Positions 47,546-62,281 of a stretch of DNA of 64,000 bases are shown piece after piece. The DNA lies in NCBI GenBank assembly GCA_027625915.1, contig JANTQA010000012.1:16516501-16580500 (forward strand), given 5' to 3'. This DNA comes from Anaeramoeba flamelloides (lineage: Eukaryota; Metamonada; Anaeramoebidae). A program made the position numbers and the translations under genes. Every line of letters starts with the position of its first letter. Position 1 is the first letter of the stretch. The notes below the pieces were generated by a model. The model ran no database searches. It saw only the letters and a list, made by a program, of their open reading frames with translations, and was not told the origin of the DNA.

Positions 47546-50500
47546 GAAAACCTCAGAGCAAAAGATAGTATTAGAAAAAATGATGTTATTTTAGTTTATT
47601 CATTATGTTTTTAATCATTTATTTTTCTCATTTATTAAAAGTATTTACTTTGCATTTTCAATCAGGTTTCTGAGATTCTATATGTATTTCCAATTAAAAA
47701 CTGTGATGGCTTTTTTCCCCAAATCTCAAGTAACAATTCTTGGATTTACGACTTTTATTTTTTTTTTTTATATTTTTCAAGTAAAAGTTCAAATAAAAAA
47801 AAAAAAAAAAAAGATTGTATGTTATATAAATCAATCTTTTTTTGTGAGTTATTGGTTTTTTTTTTTTTTTGTGCTTGATTTTGATTATTTGGTATCTTAT
47901 ATCGGATCTTATAGTGTACACCAAAAAAAAAACTAATACTGTAATAACTCTCATTTATTTTTCCCTCAAAGGTAATAGGCTTATTTTTGCAATAATTCAA
48001 TTAAACTTGAGAAACTAACTTCTTTATCAACTTTACAGAAATTAATTATCATTTTTAAAAGAGGCTCTTTTTTTAAATTATTTTTCAGTAAAAAAGATCC
48101 GATCCCTTTTTGTTTTGGATTGTAAAATAAAATTAGAATAAAAAAAATTTTCAAAATCTATAGATTTTTAAGAAATCTTGGTTTTATCCATTCCTAGATA
48201 GTTTGAATTTTCAAATGAAAATTGAAAGTTGTAAACTTATTTTAAAAAATGTAAAAAAAAAAACAAATCAAATATTGAACCCTTTAGATATTAGTAAAAA
48301 AAATTGTTCTTTTGTTTTATTTTCACAAATATTTATTAAATTTATTAAAAATTGAAATATTAAATAATGTACTTTTTTGCAAATATTAAAGAGTATAAAT
48401 ATTGAATTCTTATTTTTTCAAATCCGTTATTCGATTATATCTAATTTTTTGATATATATATATATATAATATCTACATTTGAAATTATTTTATTTCTTTG
48501 AAAAGATTTTTAAAAATTGAGAAATAATAGTAAAATCTATTCAAGATTTTGTTATTTGGTATATTATTAAATGACTATATATAATTAATTTACTTTATTA
48601 ATTATGATTTAGAAATAATCAAACTAAAAATTATTTCTTTTTTGTTATCAGTTCTTTTTCAGAAGTTTTATAAAAGTATTTTGTTATAATTTGTAATTTT
48701 GGTGTTTGGTTATTTTTTTCTGATTTTTTTTTTTTTGTTTAATAAAACATAAAAAAACAATTCGAGTTGATCTTTCAATAAGTAAATTATATTTTTTTTT
48801 CAAAATATAAAATAATTATTGTAATTTTTTTAGAATTAGTTGGATTTTTTTTTACTTTGGGTTATTTTAAAAGTTGTGTGTTTTTATTTAGAATGATGTT
48901 TTTTTGTTAAACACTTTTTACATAGACAATAAGACATCCTTCTTTCAAAAAAAAATTAAATAATTTTTTTGAGATAATTAAAAAATATGTAATTTTGAAC
49001 TTTTTTTAAAAAAAAGAGAGAAATAAATCTTTATTTTGAAAACAATAATTCATTTCCAAAAATAACATTAAAATTATTTCTGATTTTTTGTAAAAACCGT
49101 TTTTATTTCCTTTTGAAATTCCAAGATTCAGTAAAAATTAGAATCAATTTAAAATAAAATTTTGTAGAAGATTTTTTTTCTGTTTATCAGCTCCTTAAAT
49201 AAAAAATAGACATAATATATAAAAAACCAATCTTGAAGCAATCTAATTGTTTGAGTTATACAAAAATTATAAAAAAAAAATCCTTTACAAAAATTTCATT
49301 TTGTCTGACCAAAACCTAAAATAGATCAGATATTAATCGATTAAGTATAATGTTTTGAATTTATAGAATGTTTTTTGTAACTTCTGTGGTTTCTTTATAA
49401 TGTAAAAAAAAATCTGATAAAAAAAATTTTTTTTTAAAAAATCTCAATTGATATAGCTATTTTAAAAAGGTGTAGATTTTTTTTTATTGAGTTTTCTAAT
49501 TATTTTATTTACAATAAGTCATTTATTTTAAATAATTAAATACTGTAAATAAAATTTATTTTTTCAAAAATAAAAGAACAAATTCGATTTGTAGAATGAT
49601 CTTCTAATACATCGTTTTTACTTTATTTTTTACTAGCTTTTTACCATAAAAAACTGGGTAATCTGAACTCCATTTCACTCAAAGTTCCCATATAAAAATG
49701 AATAATTTAATATTTTTTTAAGAGTAAACCAACATGAGATTGTTTATAATTAAGAAAAAATCATAAACTTCATATAAAAATTAATATTCATAAAAGAAAT
49801 TTCTGAAAAAATCATAAATTTTTGAAAAAAATAAAATGAAGACAATTTTAGTGTCACTTTCATAGTAACTTCTTGTTCAAAATTTCTCAATTTCTATAGG
49901 AAAATAAAATTATTGACAATAAGGTTTTTTTTAATTGTAAGTGTTGAATTTTAAAATAAATTACAATAATTCACTTTATTTAAAGTTAATTTATAGATGC
50001 AAACATTCTTTTTTTTTTTCAAATTTACTTTTTCAAAACAAAAAAAAAAAAATAAAAAAAAATAGACAAAAAAAAAAAAGCAAAATATAAAAAAAAAATT
50101 GATCTAAAATCAGAAAAAATGATCTAGATCTCAAAATTGAAAAATAATTTTGAGAAGAATATTGATCTAAAGTCATAGAATATTTTTTTATTTCTTGAAT
50201 AAAACTTCCACCCTTTGACTGAAAAGGAGTTTATGATTTCAAATTTTATTATCAATAATTATTTTTTAAAAATTTTGACTTTTGATTTAATTTTTAATCT
50301 AATTTTGTTTTAAAAAAGTGTTGAGAATAGTGTACTATTACTTCTTTTAAATAGTTTTCAGACACTTTTTCAAAAATTATTAAAGTCATTTTAAAAAGTT
50401 AGGATTTAAAAAAAAAATAAAAAAGTAATGGTAATGAGTCAATTTGAGTTCATTATCAATTTTAAAGTAAGCACCTAGAAAACTTTTTTGCCACGCTGTT

Positions 50501-50699
50501 TTAAAATAATTATAATTGTAGTATTGGTTATATGTATAGAGAAGAGTTCATATTTAGTTTTTGGTTTAAATTCAGAGAAAAAAAAATGATAAGTGACAAA
50601 AAACCCAATGGTTTAAAATTTTTAGATTTTAGTTCAAACTAATTGTATTTTTTATATTTTTTTTTTTTTTTTAATAATTTTCTTTTCAAAAAAATTTTT
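47546..50699. other. Intergenic A+T-rich DNA
   Basis: No gene is recognised. Contains a (TA)n tract at about 48455-48470, a poly-T/poly-A block at 47755-47870, and an inverted-repeat element at 49668-50229. Confidence 0.5.
49668..50229. mobile_element. ~562 bp inverted-repeat element (family 7, copy C)
   Basis: The left end CTCCATTTCACTCAAAG pairs with the right end CTTTGACTGAAAAGGAG. The interior poly-A tract (50040-50095) and the TTTTGAGAAGAATATTG block match the copies at 14451 and 36776. Confidence 0.7.
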
Positions 50700-52104
50700 T
50701 ACTTTGATTGCTTTTTTGAATTTCTCTAATGATTTATATTCTATTAAATTTTTTTTTTCAAAACTTTTAGTAAGTAAAGAACCTAAATTTCTTGTTGGTG
50801 GAGTAGAAGACATCTTTTTAAAATGCCCAGTAGCCACAGTTTCCTTTTTATAACAAAAAATAAAAAAGTGTTTGGAATGGGTAGAAATAATCATGGTAAT
50901 AATTACAATTTTTTCACACCAAAACCCTTCTTTTAATCTCTTTATATCTTATTTCTTTTTTTTTTTTTTTTTTTCAATAAAAAATAAATAAAAAACTAAA
51001 ACATTCAAAAAAGGTCAATTAGGAATTAATTCAACCAAAAGATATAACAAACCCGTTAAAATCACTAAGTTTAAAGCTGATCAAATTTTAGATATTACAT
51101 CAGGTTATTATCATAGTCTATTATTAACATATAATGGTAAGGTTTATACTACTGGTTGTGCAAGATATAATGGATTAAAAAGACGCTTAAAAACATTTAA
51201 AAAAATTAGAGCATTAAGAAAAAAACAGGTGATTCAAATATCTTGTGGTGTTAATAATTCACTTGCATTAACTAGTGAAAATCAAATTTTTTTTGGGGGG
51301 CCTATACAAGATAGGATGGAAAAACTAAAAAAAAGGGATGGAAAACCATGGGAGTTGGTTATTGAAGGTTTCAGTTTTAAAACCCCAATAAAAATCATTT
51401 CTAGCAACTAAATTGGGTTTGTGATTTCACCACCCATATGCTCTATTTTTGTTGATTTTGATAAAATATCAAAATATAACCAAAATATGTTTTATGATAC
51501 AACAATAAAGACGGTTAAAGTTCATAAAGCTTTGGTTGAGTGTATATGCGAGAAAAAAATCGATCAAATTCAAAGTGATCTCAAGAGAATTAAAAAAGAT
51601 GAAGTGAATGTCTTTATTAAATGGGTCTATACTGATTCTGTTACAAATAAACCAAAATTAAAGCGTGTGTTCACCTTATTAGGAATGGAGTTCCCTCCAA
51701 AAAAGAATTTATTAACTGATTTGGAAAAATTATATGGCAATGATGATTAGAAAGATTTTGCAATATTAGTCAAAAATCAAGATGATGAAAATAATGATGC
51801 CTATGAAGAAATACTAGTTCACAAATTTATCCTCGTGGCAAGATCTGGTTTATTTAGAGAAATGTTTAAAAATGTTAGTAAAAATACTCAAAGTGTGAAA
51901 GATTATTCTGGTAAAACAATTGAAAGCTTGGAAATTATTTTTAAATACCTATATACAGACAATATTAAATTGACAGCTGATGATGATCCTGAATTGATCG
52001 TTGAAGAACTGTAAAATGTAGTTGAATAATATCAATTAAAAGCATCATGTAATATGTCTTCAGAGATTGAAAACATCAAAAAAAAATTCAAATTAATTAA
52101 TTAA
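50700..52104 (+). pseudogene. RCC1-BTB-BTB protein gene, broken
   Basis: Two exons: about 50700-50895 and 51014-52104, joined across a 118 bp GT..AG intron in the middle of an RCC1 motif (KKVFGMGRNNH + GQLGIN). RCC1-type blades follow, including ILDITSGYYHSLLLT and VIQISCGVNNSLALT. A first, divergent BTB fold comes next (KVHKALVECIC), then a second (KDFAILVKN, EILVHKFILVARSGLFREMF, KYLYTDN). Exon 2 keeps one frame for about 1.1 kb but is crossed by in-frame stops at 51409-51411 (TAA), 51748-51750 (TAG), 52012-52014 (TAA) and 52027-52029 (TAA). In exon 1 the reading appears to change frame near 50845 (GVEDIFLKCPVATVSF in one frame, FITKNKKVFGMG in the next). RCC1-BTB proteins are usually substrate adaptors for cullin-3 ubiquitin ligases or Ras/Rho-type signalling scaffolds. 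Probably a young pseudogene; readthrough is a less likely alternative. Confidence 0.8.
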
Positions 52105-52773
52105 GTCTATTTTTCTTTTAATTTCGATTTAGTCCTTCAATCATTTCAGTTTTTTTTTATTTTTTTGATTTTTTTTTGATTTTTTAAATACAAAAATTAA
52201 TAAATAAGGTCTGAAGTTCATTTAAATTAATTAATTAACATTTTATTCAAAATCAATTATTCAGTAGATAAATGTATGATCGAACAAGTGTGAATTTCTA
52301 TTTGAATATTTCTATTTAAGTATATATACTCTTTAAATATTCTACTAAACTATTTCCGAGCCAAAGAGGGGGTAGTAATAATGGGTGAAATATATGTGTT
52401 TAAAGGGTTTGCATCGATATTAGAAGAAAAAATTTATTTCTGAAATTTCCAAGATTGAAATCATTTTTACTATTTTTGCTTTATGGCTTTTTTTTTCAAT
52501 TTTTTTTTACCCCGAATTCAGTTGGTAATTTTTTTTTATTGCAAGATCAATAGTAACTTGGTAAAAAGGTTTTATTCTAAAGTTATTGAAATAGTGGAAA
52601 TGATTCTTGAGAAATGGTATTGATTTCTATTGGAATTTTATTCAATCTTTGATCCTGATATTTAAATAATAAATATGAAAAATTTTTACTTTATTTTCAT
52701 TTCCTTTTTCCAATAGAGAACAGAAATTCTGGCCAACTTCATTTTGGGACTTGATTTGTAAAAGAAAAATATA

Positions 52774-53221
52774 CAGTAATTCCAAGGCTACCATAAAATT
52801 TTAAATAAAAAAAAATTGAGTTTTCTATTATTATTTTATATTTTCAAAAAATTCGGAAATAAGAGTTATTATTCAAAAAAGAATTTTAATAAATGAACTA
52901 TTATTCAAATCAAGGAAAATTGAAAAAAAAAATTCAAGATCCCATGAAACTTAAAAATTATCAGCACAAAAAAGCTCCAAAAAAATATCAATTTTTACTG
53001 ATCTTTAAAAATTTACCATTTTTAAAGAATATTAATAAGTACTTCATGAATCTTCAATTTTTTATTTTTTTGATGTTCCTGCAATTTGAATAATGGCTCA
53101 TTTAGTGAAATTTTTCTTTTTGAATAATAACTCTTATTTCCGAATTTTTTGAAAATATAAAATAATAATAGAAAACTCATTTTTTTTTATTTAAAATTTT
53201 ATGGTAGCCTTGGAAAGATTG
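52774..53221. mobile_element. TA-flanked inverted-repeat element (family 4, copy B)
   Basis: 448 bp with unusually long arms (about 130 bp). The left end is CAGTAATTCCAAGGCTACC and the right end GGTAGCCTTGGAAAGATTG. The arms continue through TCGGAAATAAGAGTTATTAT and its inverse. TA flanks at 52772-52773 and 53222-53223. The only open frame is in the loop and is low complexity. Confidence 0.85.
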
Positions 53222-53755
53222 TAAAAGATGAAGTGAAAATTGTTTCCTGTTATTCTTCAAATACTAGTAGAAGATCATAACTTGCATTCCATTTTTCTCA
53301 ATGAGAACTAAGAATTTGGGTTTTATCAATTATAAAGAAAATCCATTGATTAATAAGTTTTATTTCAAATGGGTATCAACAATTCTTTGATGTAAACTCT
53401 TTTTCAAAAATTGTGACTCACCTGAAATAATAAATTGAAAAAAAAAAATTATCCTTTAATATTCAAGAACAATTAATAATTAAATATGATTTGTAATTCA
53501 CTTTTAAGTCATTCTAAATCTATAAAAACCTGAAATATTAAAAATTAAAAAAAATAAAACCAAAAACTAAAAAAAATGAGTCATAATTTTTGAAATGGGC
53601 AGAACGGATTTTTTATTACTGAACTTTCACTGAAAAAAAGTTGAACAACAAGATTTTTTATGAATAATTAAATCCATTTTCAAAGACACTAAATAGTCTC
53701 AATTTTCTTAGTGATTATTTGTCTTTTCGAAGATCTCTTTTTTTTTTCCACAAGA

Positions 53756-53757
<2 letters not shown>

Positions 53758-53795
<38 letters not shown>

Positions 53796-53809
53796 AAAAG
53801 AAAAAGAAA

Positions 53810-53841
<32 letters not shown>

Positions 53842-54138
53842 AGAAATAAAAAGAAAAAGAAAAACAAAAACAAAAGAAAAACAAAAATTTGAAAATGCAA
53901 AACTATAATTTGCAAAATTAGAAAAAATGATTCTGATCCAAAAAATTTGAAAATATTTTTTGTAAAGAACACTATATTAAACCCTCAAAACAACTCCCAT
54001 TAACATTATAAAGTGAGTCAAAATTTTTGAAAAATAGTTTATATTATTCTGTTTATTTCTTATTTGTTCTTCAAAGGTCAATTATATAAAATAATTAAAT
54101 TTTGAAAAAAACTTTGGACCCCTTTGACTGGTACAGAG
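53758..54138. mobile_element. Right half of a family 7 element, with expanded A-rich microsatellite
   Basis: Begins with poly-A and an (AAAAAG)n tract (about 53790-53850) and ends with CCCCTTTGACTGGTACAGAG, resembling the right end of 49668-50229. The microsatellite occupies the position of the poly-purine tract in complete copies. The left half is absent or unrecognisable. Confidence 0.5.
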
Positions 54139-54225
54139 TTTATTTATAAGATTTTATTTTATTTTTCAAAAATACAACTCCCTTAAGCAATTAGAGTTGT
54201 CCTCAATTCGTCTATAACTAAATTA

Positions 54226-54449
54226 CAGTATGTTTCAAAATAAAAAGAACAAAATTTTCATATGTGTTTCCAAAAAAAAAAGGGTTTTGGGGTTCGAAGT
54301 AAATTTATTAAATTCTAATAACAAGTTTAGATTATTATATTTTCTTTTTTCGAATTGAGAAGTTTGATGATTTGTTTGAATTATTTGAGGTGTATTTTTT
54401 TTTGGAAAGCTGAAGGAAAATTTTGTTCTTTTTATTCTGCAATTGACAG
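54226..54449. mobile_element. TA-flanked inverted-repeat element (family 3, copy C)
   Basis: 224 bp; the left arm contains AAAAAGAACAAAATTTTCAT and the right arm GCTGAAGGAAAATTTTGTTC. TA flanks at 54224-54225 and 54450-54451. Confidence 0.7.
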
Positions 54450-54734
54450 TATGCTGTGAATGTGTATAAATGGTATTAGTGTTGGGTTGTTCACATTGAC
54501 TCTAAAAAATATATTATTAATTATTATTTTTCAATAAATTATTTCATTTTTTAATAAGAATCACAATCTAAAAAGTTTCATTTTGAAAAATTTTTTTAAA
54601 TTCGGTTTCCTAATCGAAAAATAGAAATACCAAAATAATAAAATTATAGTATTTAATAATTCATATTTAAACTTCTAAAAGTAACTATTTTAATTTTTTA
54701 ATTTCAAAGATTAACTCAATACGCTCTTCAAAAT

Positions 54735-55205
54735 AATACTTACACAGTAACTATAATCCGTATTTCAAAATTAAAAGTCATACTTTTTTTTTCCTTTTTT
54801 TTCCAATGCAACATCTAATTCACTATCCAATAGTATACCAAAGTTCAAATCAACTTTGAAGGTAAACTCCTTGATATTTTCTGTAAATTTTAAATTAGGA
54901 ATGTAATTAGTTCAAATTTTTTTGTAATTTTCAAAGTTGTTTTATGTAATAATTTGTTTTGTTTTTTTGATGATATATTTTAATTTACTCTATTTTTTGA
55001 GATAAATTTTCCATTTTATCCTTCATTTTTGGAATTTCTTTTTTAATAATAGAACTTTAAGAAATCAAAACCTTAATTAATTTCGGTTTATTGTCAGTTT
55101 CTTAGATCAGTTGATGTATAGCTCTTCTATAACAAAAAAAAAAAAACACTTTTTATTTTAAAACATCGATTAAACATTTCTGCACAGTTATTTTGACAAT
55201 AGTAA
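54735..55205 (+). repeat. Dispersed repeat, family 11, copy D
   Basis: Collinear with 11960-12430 in the same orientation (ATCCAATAGTATACC against ACCCAATAGTATACC; AACTCCTTGAT in both; TTGATGTATAG in both). Confidence 0.6.
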
Positions 55206-56537
55206 TCATTAATATTAAAGCCCAAAGAACAATTAAACTGGATTTCATTTTTCTAAGGATAATTCTAACATCAATATATGTCCCTACGACCCAAAAAAAC
55301 ACTAAAAATGAAAAACTGATCAAATACTTTCCATTAATACAATTAAAAAAACTAAATGAAAAAATAAAAATAAATAAAGTTTCCATTTAACTTTATCTTG
55401 ATAACATTTTTTGTCAAAATCATTGAATTAAAAGTTGAAATTATGTATATTTTTAGATTCACTCTCTTGTTTTAACTCATTTACTAAAACAAATTCTAAA
55501 TTATTGGAATTTTCTTTTCATAAAAAGGCACTAATTTGGTCCTCAAATGTTTTTTTTAGTTTTAAATAGTAAAATAAAAAAAATGTTGAACTAAAGGGAT
55601 AAAATTTCTGGAAAAGTATTCTAATTTATTATATTAACTTATTCTTTGACTTCAAACTTTTATCAACCCCAATTTTTCAAAAAAAAAATAAAAAAGTGCA
55701 CAGTAATTTCAAAAAATATTTTCGATATTCAAAAGTTGAGAGTGTTTTTATTCTAAAAAAATTATCATAGTGTTTAATTGAATTAAGTTATGAACCTAAT
55801 TTCGAAAATAATAATCAGAAAAAAATAGTGCTTAATTTTATTAAGGACATATTTCCATGATTTCTGAAATTATTTGCCAAAAGAATCTCTTTGTAAATTA
55901 ATTATTTTTTGAAAAAAATTGAATTTTTTGGCTCTAAATCTACATTTGGCCAGAAATTTAATAAAGATATTTTGCAACTTTGGGGTCTGAATATTGATAA
56001 TTCAACCTTTAAATTTGCCTTCAAATTCAGATTTTTTTGCAAAATTGTTGGGTTTTTTACTAATATTAGGATCATTTTTAATTAATGGTATCCACGAATA
56101 TTACTACCTTCCCAAGAGATTTTTGTGAGACACTTGGGCCAAGGTACACTAATTCAATAAACACCCAACAACAACTTACTTTAATCTTAGACTTCTCGTT
56201 GGTAGACGCTAATCCTTTATGGGGTTTTCAAGTTCAAGTTCAAATTTGAAAATAATTTCAAAAATTTAAAAGTATGTGTAAAAAGATTGAGAACAGTTTG
56301 TGAAATTGTTTCTTGTTTATAGATTTGCAATGGAGATATGGAAATTTTAAAATTAAATTTTGGTAGGATCTCTTTAGGATATTATTGAAAAAATTCCAAA
56401 GTTTTTATTTATTTATTTATTTATTTATAAAAAGGAGTAATTTAAGAAAAATTATCAAATAAAAAAAAAGAGAAGAAGAAAAATAATTAAAATATAGATA
56501 AAAAATAAATTTATCATTTTCATGACCAATTAGAAAC

Positions 56538-56672
56538 TATCCACGTCCTGAATACAGGGGGGGGGCAAAAACCCGATAGAAAGATTATCGATTATAGATA
56601 AAAATTCCACAAACTGTGATTAATAAATTGGTATTCCACGACTCTCAGAGTAGGGCACTGGGTGCCCGAATT
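56538..56672. other. G-run and twin hairpin patch
   Basis: Carries a run of nine G (about 56557-56565), then two adjacent perfect small hairpins: ACTCT-C-AGAGT (about 56641-56651) and GGGCAC-TGG-GTGCCC (56653-56667). This is unusual in so A+T-rich a window. It could be a small structured RNA or a repeat fragment; no known RNA family is recognised. Confidence 0.35.
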
Positions 56673-57218
56673 TATATATTTGTTATCATTTAAAAAATTT
56701 TTTGTTTTCACTTTATTTTTATTATTTTTTCTTTATTACCTTAAGTTTTCGAACCATAAGAGCTTTGATAAAAAATTCCCAACAAGAGCAGTAAATTTCA
56801 TAATTTTAAAAAATTTCAAAGTTTTTTAAAAACTTTTTCATTTTTTTAAAAGAGAGCTTCTAGTGTATAAATTTAACTAAGATGTGGAACTCTTTCAAGA
56901 GTGTTTTTATTAACAGTATTTCGGTTTTCACCTGAAAATGTAGTCCTTAAATGCTAGAAATTTTATTTTTCATTTTACTACTTAATTATTGTTGGTTTTT
57001 ATTTTGGTTGGTATTTTAACATTAAATTGTGATTCAAAGAAAAATTTATAACCAATTAACTTTATTGCATTACACTCAAAAAAAGAACAAAAAGAAATGA
57101 GATAAATTAATTTTTACAACATAATAAAGAACAATAACATTTAATTTTAATTTCCAAGATAGATTATATTTAAAAGTATAGATCAGGTTAAATTTATTCT
57201 CAAAGTCTCATACTTAAA

Positions 57219-57487
57219 AGACTCAAACGATAGACAAAACATCATTTCGTATAATTTTTATATAATCTAGTTGGTAAAGTAAGGATAAAGTTGAATAAAA
57301 AATCCAAAACAAAAAGAGCAAGTTGTAAATAAAATAAAAAAAAAATAAAAAAATAAAGCAAAAAGATCCAATAAAAAACAAAAAGAAACAAAAGAAAATC
57401 TAATAATTATTTAAATGTTTTGATCAGCGGTTGTAGTTGTATTCTCATTTGTCCTTAGACTCGAACGATAGACGATACATCATTTCT
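57219..57487 (+). repeat. Short direct repeat pair
   Basis: AGACTCAAACGATAGACAAA at 57219 recurs as AGACTCGAACGATAGACGAT at 57457, each followed by ACATCATTTC (allowing a small change before it). The function is unknown. Confidence 0.45.
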
Positions 57488-57833
57488 AACATTTAAAATT
57501 ATAATTATTTTTCTAAAATATTGTTTCCTTTTTAGACGTTACAAAAAGAAAAAGAATAAAGATAAATTTTTAAAAAAAAAAAAACAAAACAGAAGAAATT
57601 TAGAGTAACTAAAGAGTTAAATAAAAAAATGAGTTAAAAAAATGAACTTTTTATCTTTTATTCATAAAAATAAGAGTAAGTTGGACAGCAAATATAAATT
57701 TGAAATCATAAGTAAAATTTCCAGCAAATTAACTTTCAGAATCAAAAAACAATAAAGTAAAACCAAAAATTGAAGAAAATCAAATGAAACATGATATAGT
57801 GAATCAAACAGTTGTCAAAAAAAAATACAATTA

Positions 57834-58306
57834 CAGTGGTGTAAATAACCCGTGTTGACAACCTTTAACCCATTACTAAAATTTAACTCATGTTTTTTTT
57901 TCATACTTGGGTATTGGGAGACCAAAAATGACTTATAGATTCTTGGTTCAGATCTAAATTGACTTTAAAACTTAGATCTTCCATTAACCTAAATGGCTCA
58001 ATTATATTAAATGCTTTTGTTTCATAAATTTGTCAATATTTACCAAATTTGTGCGATTAAATGATTTTTTTATCAAAATTCAAAATGAAATATTGCTCAT
58101 TTTTTTGTCAAAAAATTACATTTTAATCTTTCATTATCTACATAATTCTTTTTTAAAATTTATTTAAAGAACCCAATTTCTTGTTTATATACTGTTTCCA
58201 ACCCATTGATTTGTTTCTTTTATTTATAGAGTCAGCCAATATTTTTTGCATCAGTTAAATTTTAGTAAGGGATTAAAATAAAAAACACGGGTTAATTACA
58301 CCACTG
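57834..58306. mobile_element. TA-flanked inverted-repeat element (family 5)
   Basis: 473 bp; left end CAGTGGTGTAAATAACCCG, right end the inverse CGGGTTAATTACACCACTG, with the pairing continuing into a second block (CTAAAATTTAACT / AGTTAAATTTTAG). TA flanks at 57832-57833 and 58307-58308. Typical Tc1/mariner-type ends; no coding frame. Only one copy is seen in the window. Confidence 0.85.
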
Positions 58307-58418
58307 TACGTTTACTTTATATTTTCAAAAAACTCAATTTTTTATTTGTGGGATTTACATCAAAAGATTTAATTCTGATAACAAAACCAAGAAATCAAAA
58401 TATGTTGAATAAGAAATA

Positions 58419-58646
58419 CTGCTAATTGCCAAATAAAAAGATCAAAATTTTCATTAAGCTTTTTAAAAAAAATCACTAACTCAGAAATTAATATAAACCA
58501 TCAGAGGACCAGTTCTAAAAAAAGTAAAAGAATAATTTAAGCTTCATTTCAGAATTATAAATTTGAAATTCAGCTCTGATTATCAAAATCTTTTTTTGGA
58601 AATTTAAATTAAAATTTTGATTCCTTAATTTGACAATAAATAGCAG
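58419..58646. mobile_element. TA-flanked inverted-repeat element (family 3, copy D)
   Basis: 228 bp; the left end CTGCTAATTGCC and the right end AATAAATAGCAG are inverse relatives, with inner ATCAAAATTTTCATTAAGC. TA flanks at 58417-58418 and 58647-58648. It lies about 230 bp upstream of the DEAD-box gene start codon. Confidence 0.7.
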
Positions 58647-58876
58647 TATTTGATAAACCCACTTTAATTTTAAGAAAAAATAATAGATGTTTACAAAAAT
58701 AAAAAATTTGTAAAAAAAAACGATTTTATTTGTAAATAATTCAAAAATTGTGAATAAAGAAAAATGCACAACAAACAACAATTCAAAACAAAAACCCCAA
58801 ATAATTATTAGTGACTTGAAATTTTTTTTATTTTTTTGCGTTTCACTCTTTTTTTAGATATTTTTAATTCTTAGAA

Positions 58877-61951
<3,075 letters not shown>

Positions 61952-62189
61952 TAAGAATTTTTTTTTTACTTTATTTTTTATCTTATTTTTTTTTTTTTAT
62001 TAGATTTGGTATCAGTGTTGAATATAAAAAATTGTTTTGGGATATTTGTAAATTTTTTGTATTTAATTTCTCTTTATAATTTATTTTTTTCTTTGAGAAT
62101 AATTATTGGTTTGTTTTTTAAATTTTTTTATTTTCAAAATATAAAGTTTTTCTGTATTATTTCCACTTATTCGTTCTTTTTCATTTTCC

Positions 62190-62281
62190 TTTTCCCTTTT
62201 CTTTTTCTTTTTCTTTTTTTTTTGTGTTTTCTTTTTCTTTTTCTTTTTCTTTTTCTTTTTCTCTTTCTATTTCTTTCTTTA
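62190..62281 (+). repeat. (CTTTTT)n pyrimidine microsatellite
   Basis: Six-base CTTTTT units with small interruptions. Confidence 0.8.

Larger units (their letters stand above)
52105..58876. other. Intergenic region rich in inverted-repeat elements
   Basis: No gene is recognised in 6.8 kb. Five assigned elements and a microsatellite (listed separately) account for roughly a quarter of it. The remainder is A+T-rich, with one comparatively G+C-rich patch near 56.08-56.67 kb. Confidence 0.5.

Noticed and set aside
50700-52104. Alternative genetic code with TAA/TAG read as Gln
   Set aside because: RPL9, the phosphatase, the transporter and the pseudokinase gene all end at TAA where the family proteins end, and none has an internal TAA or TAG. 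The stops are confined to one gene.
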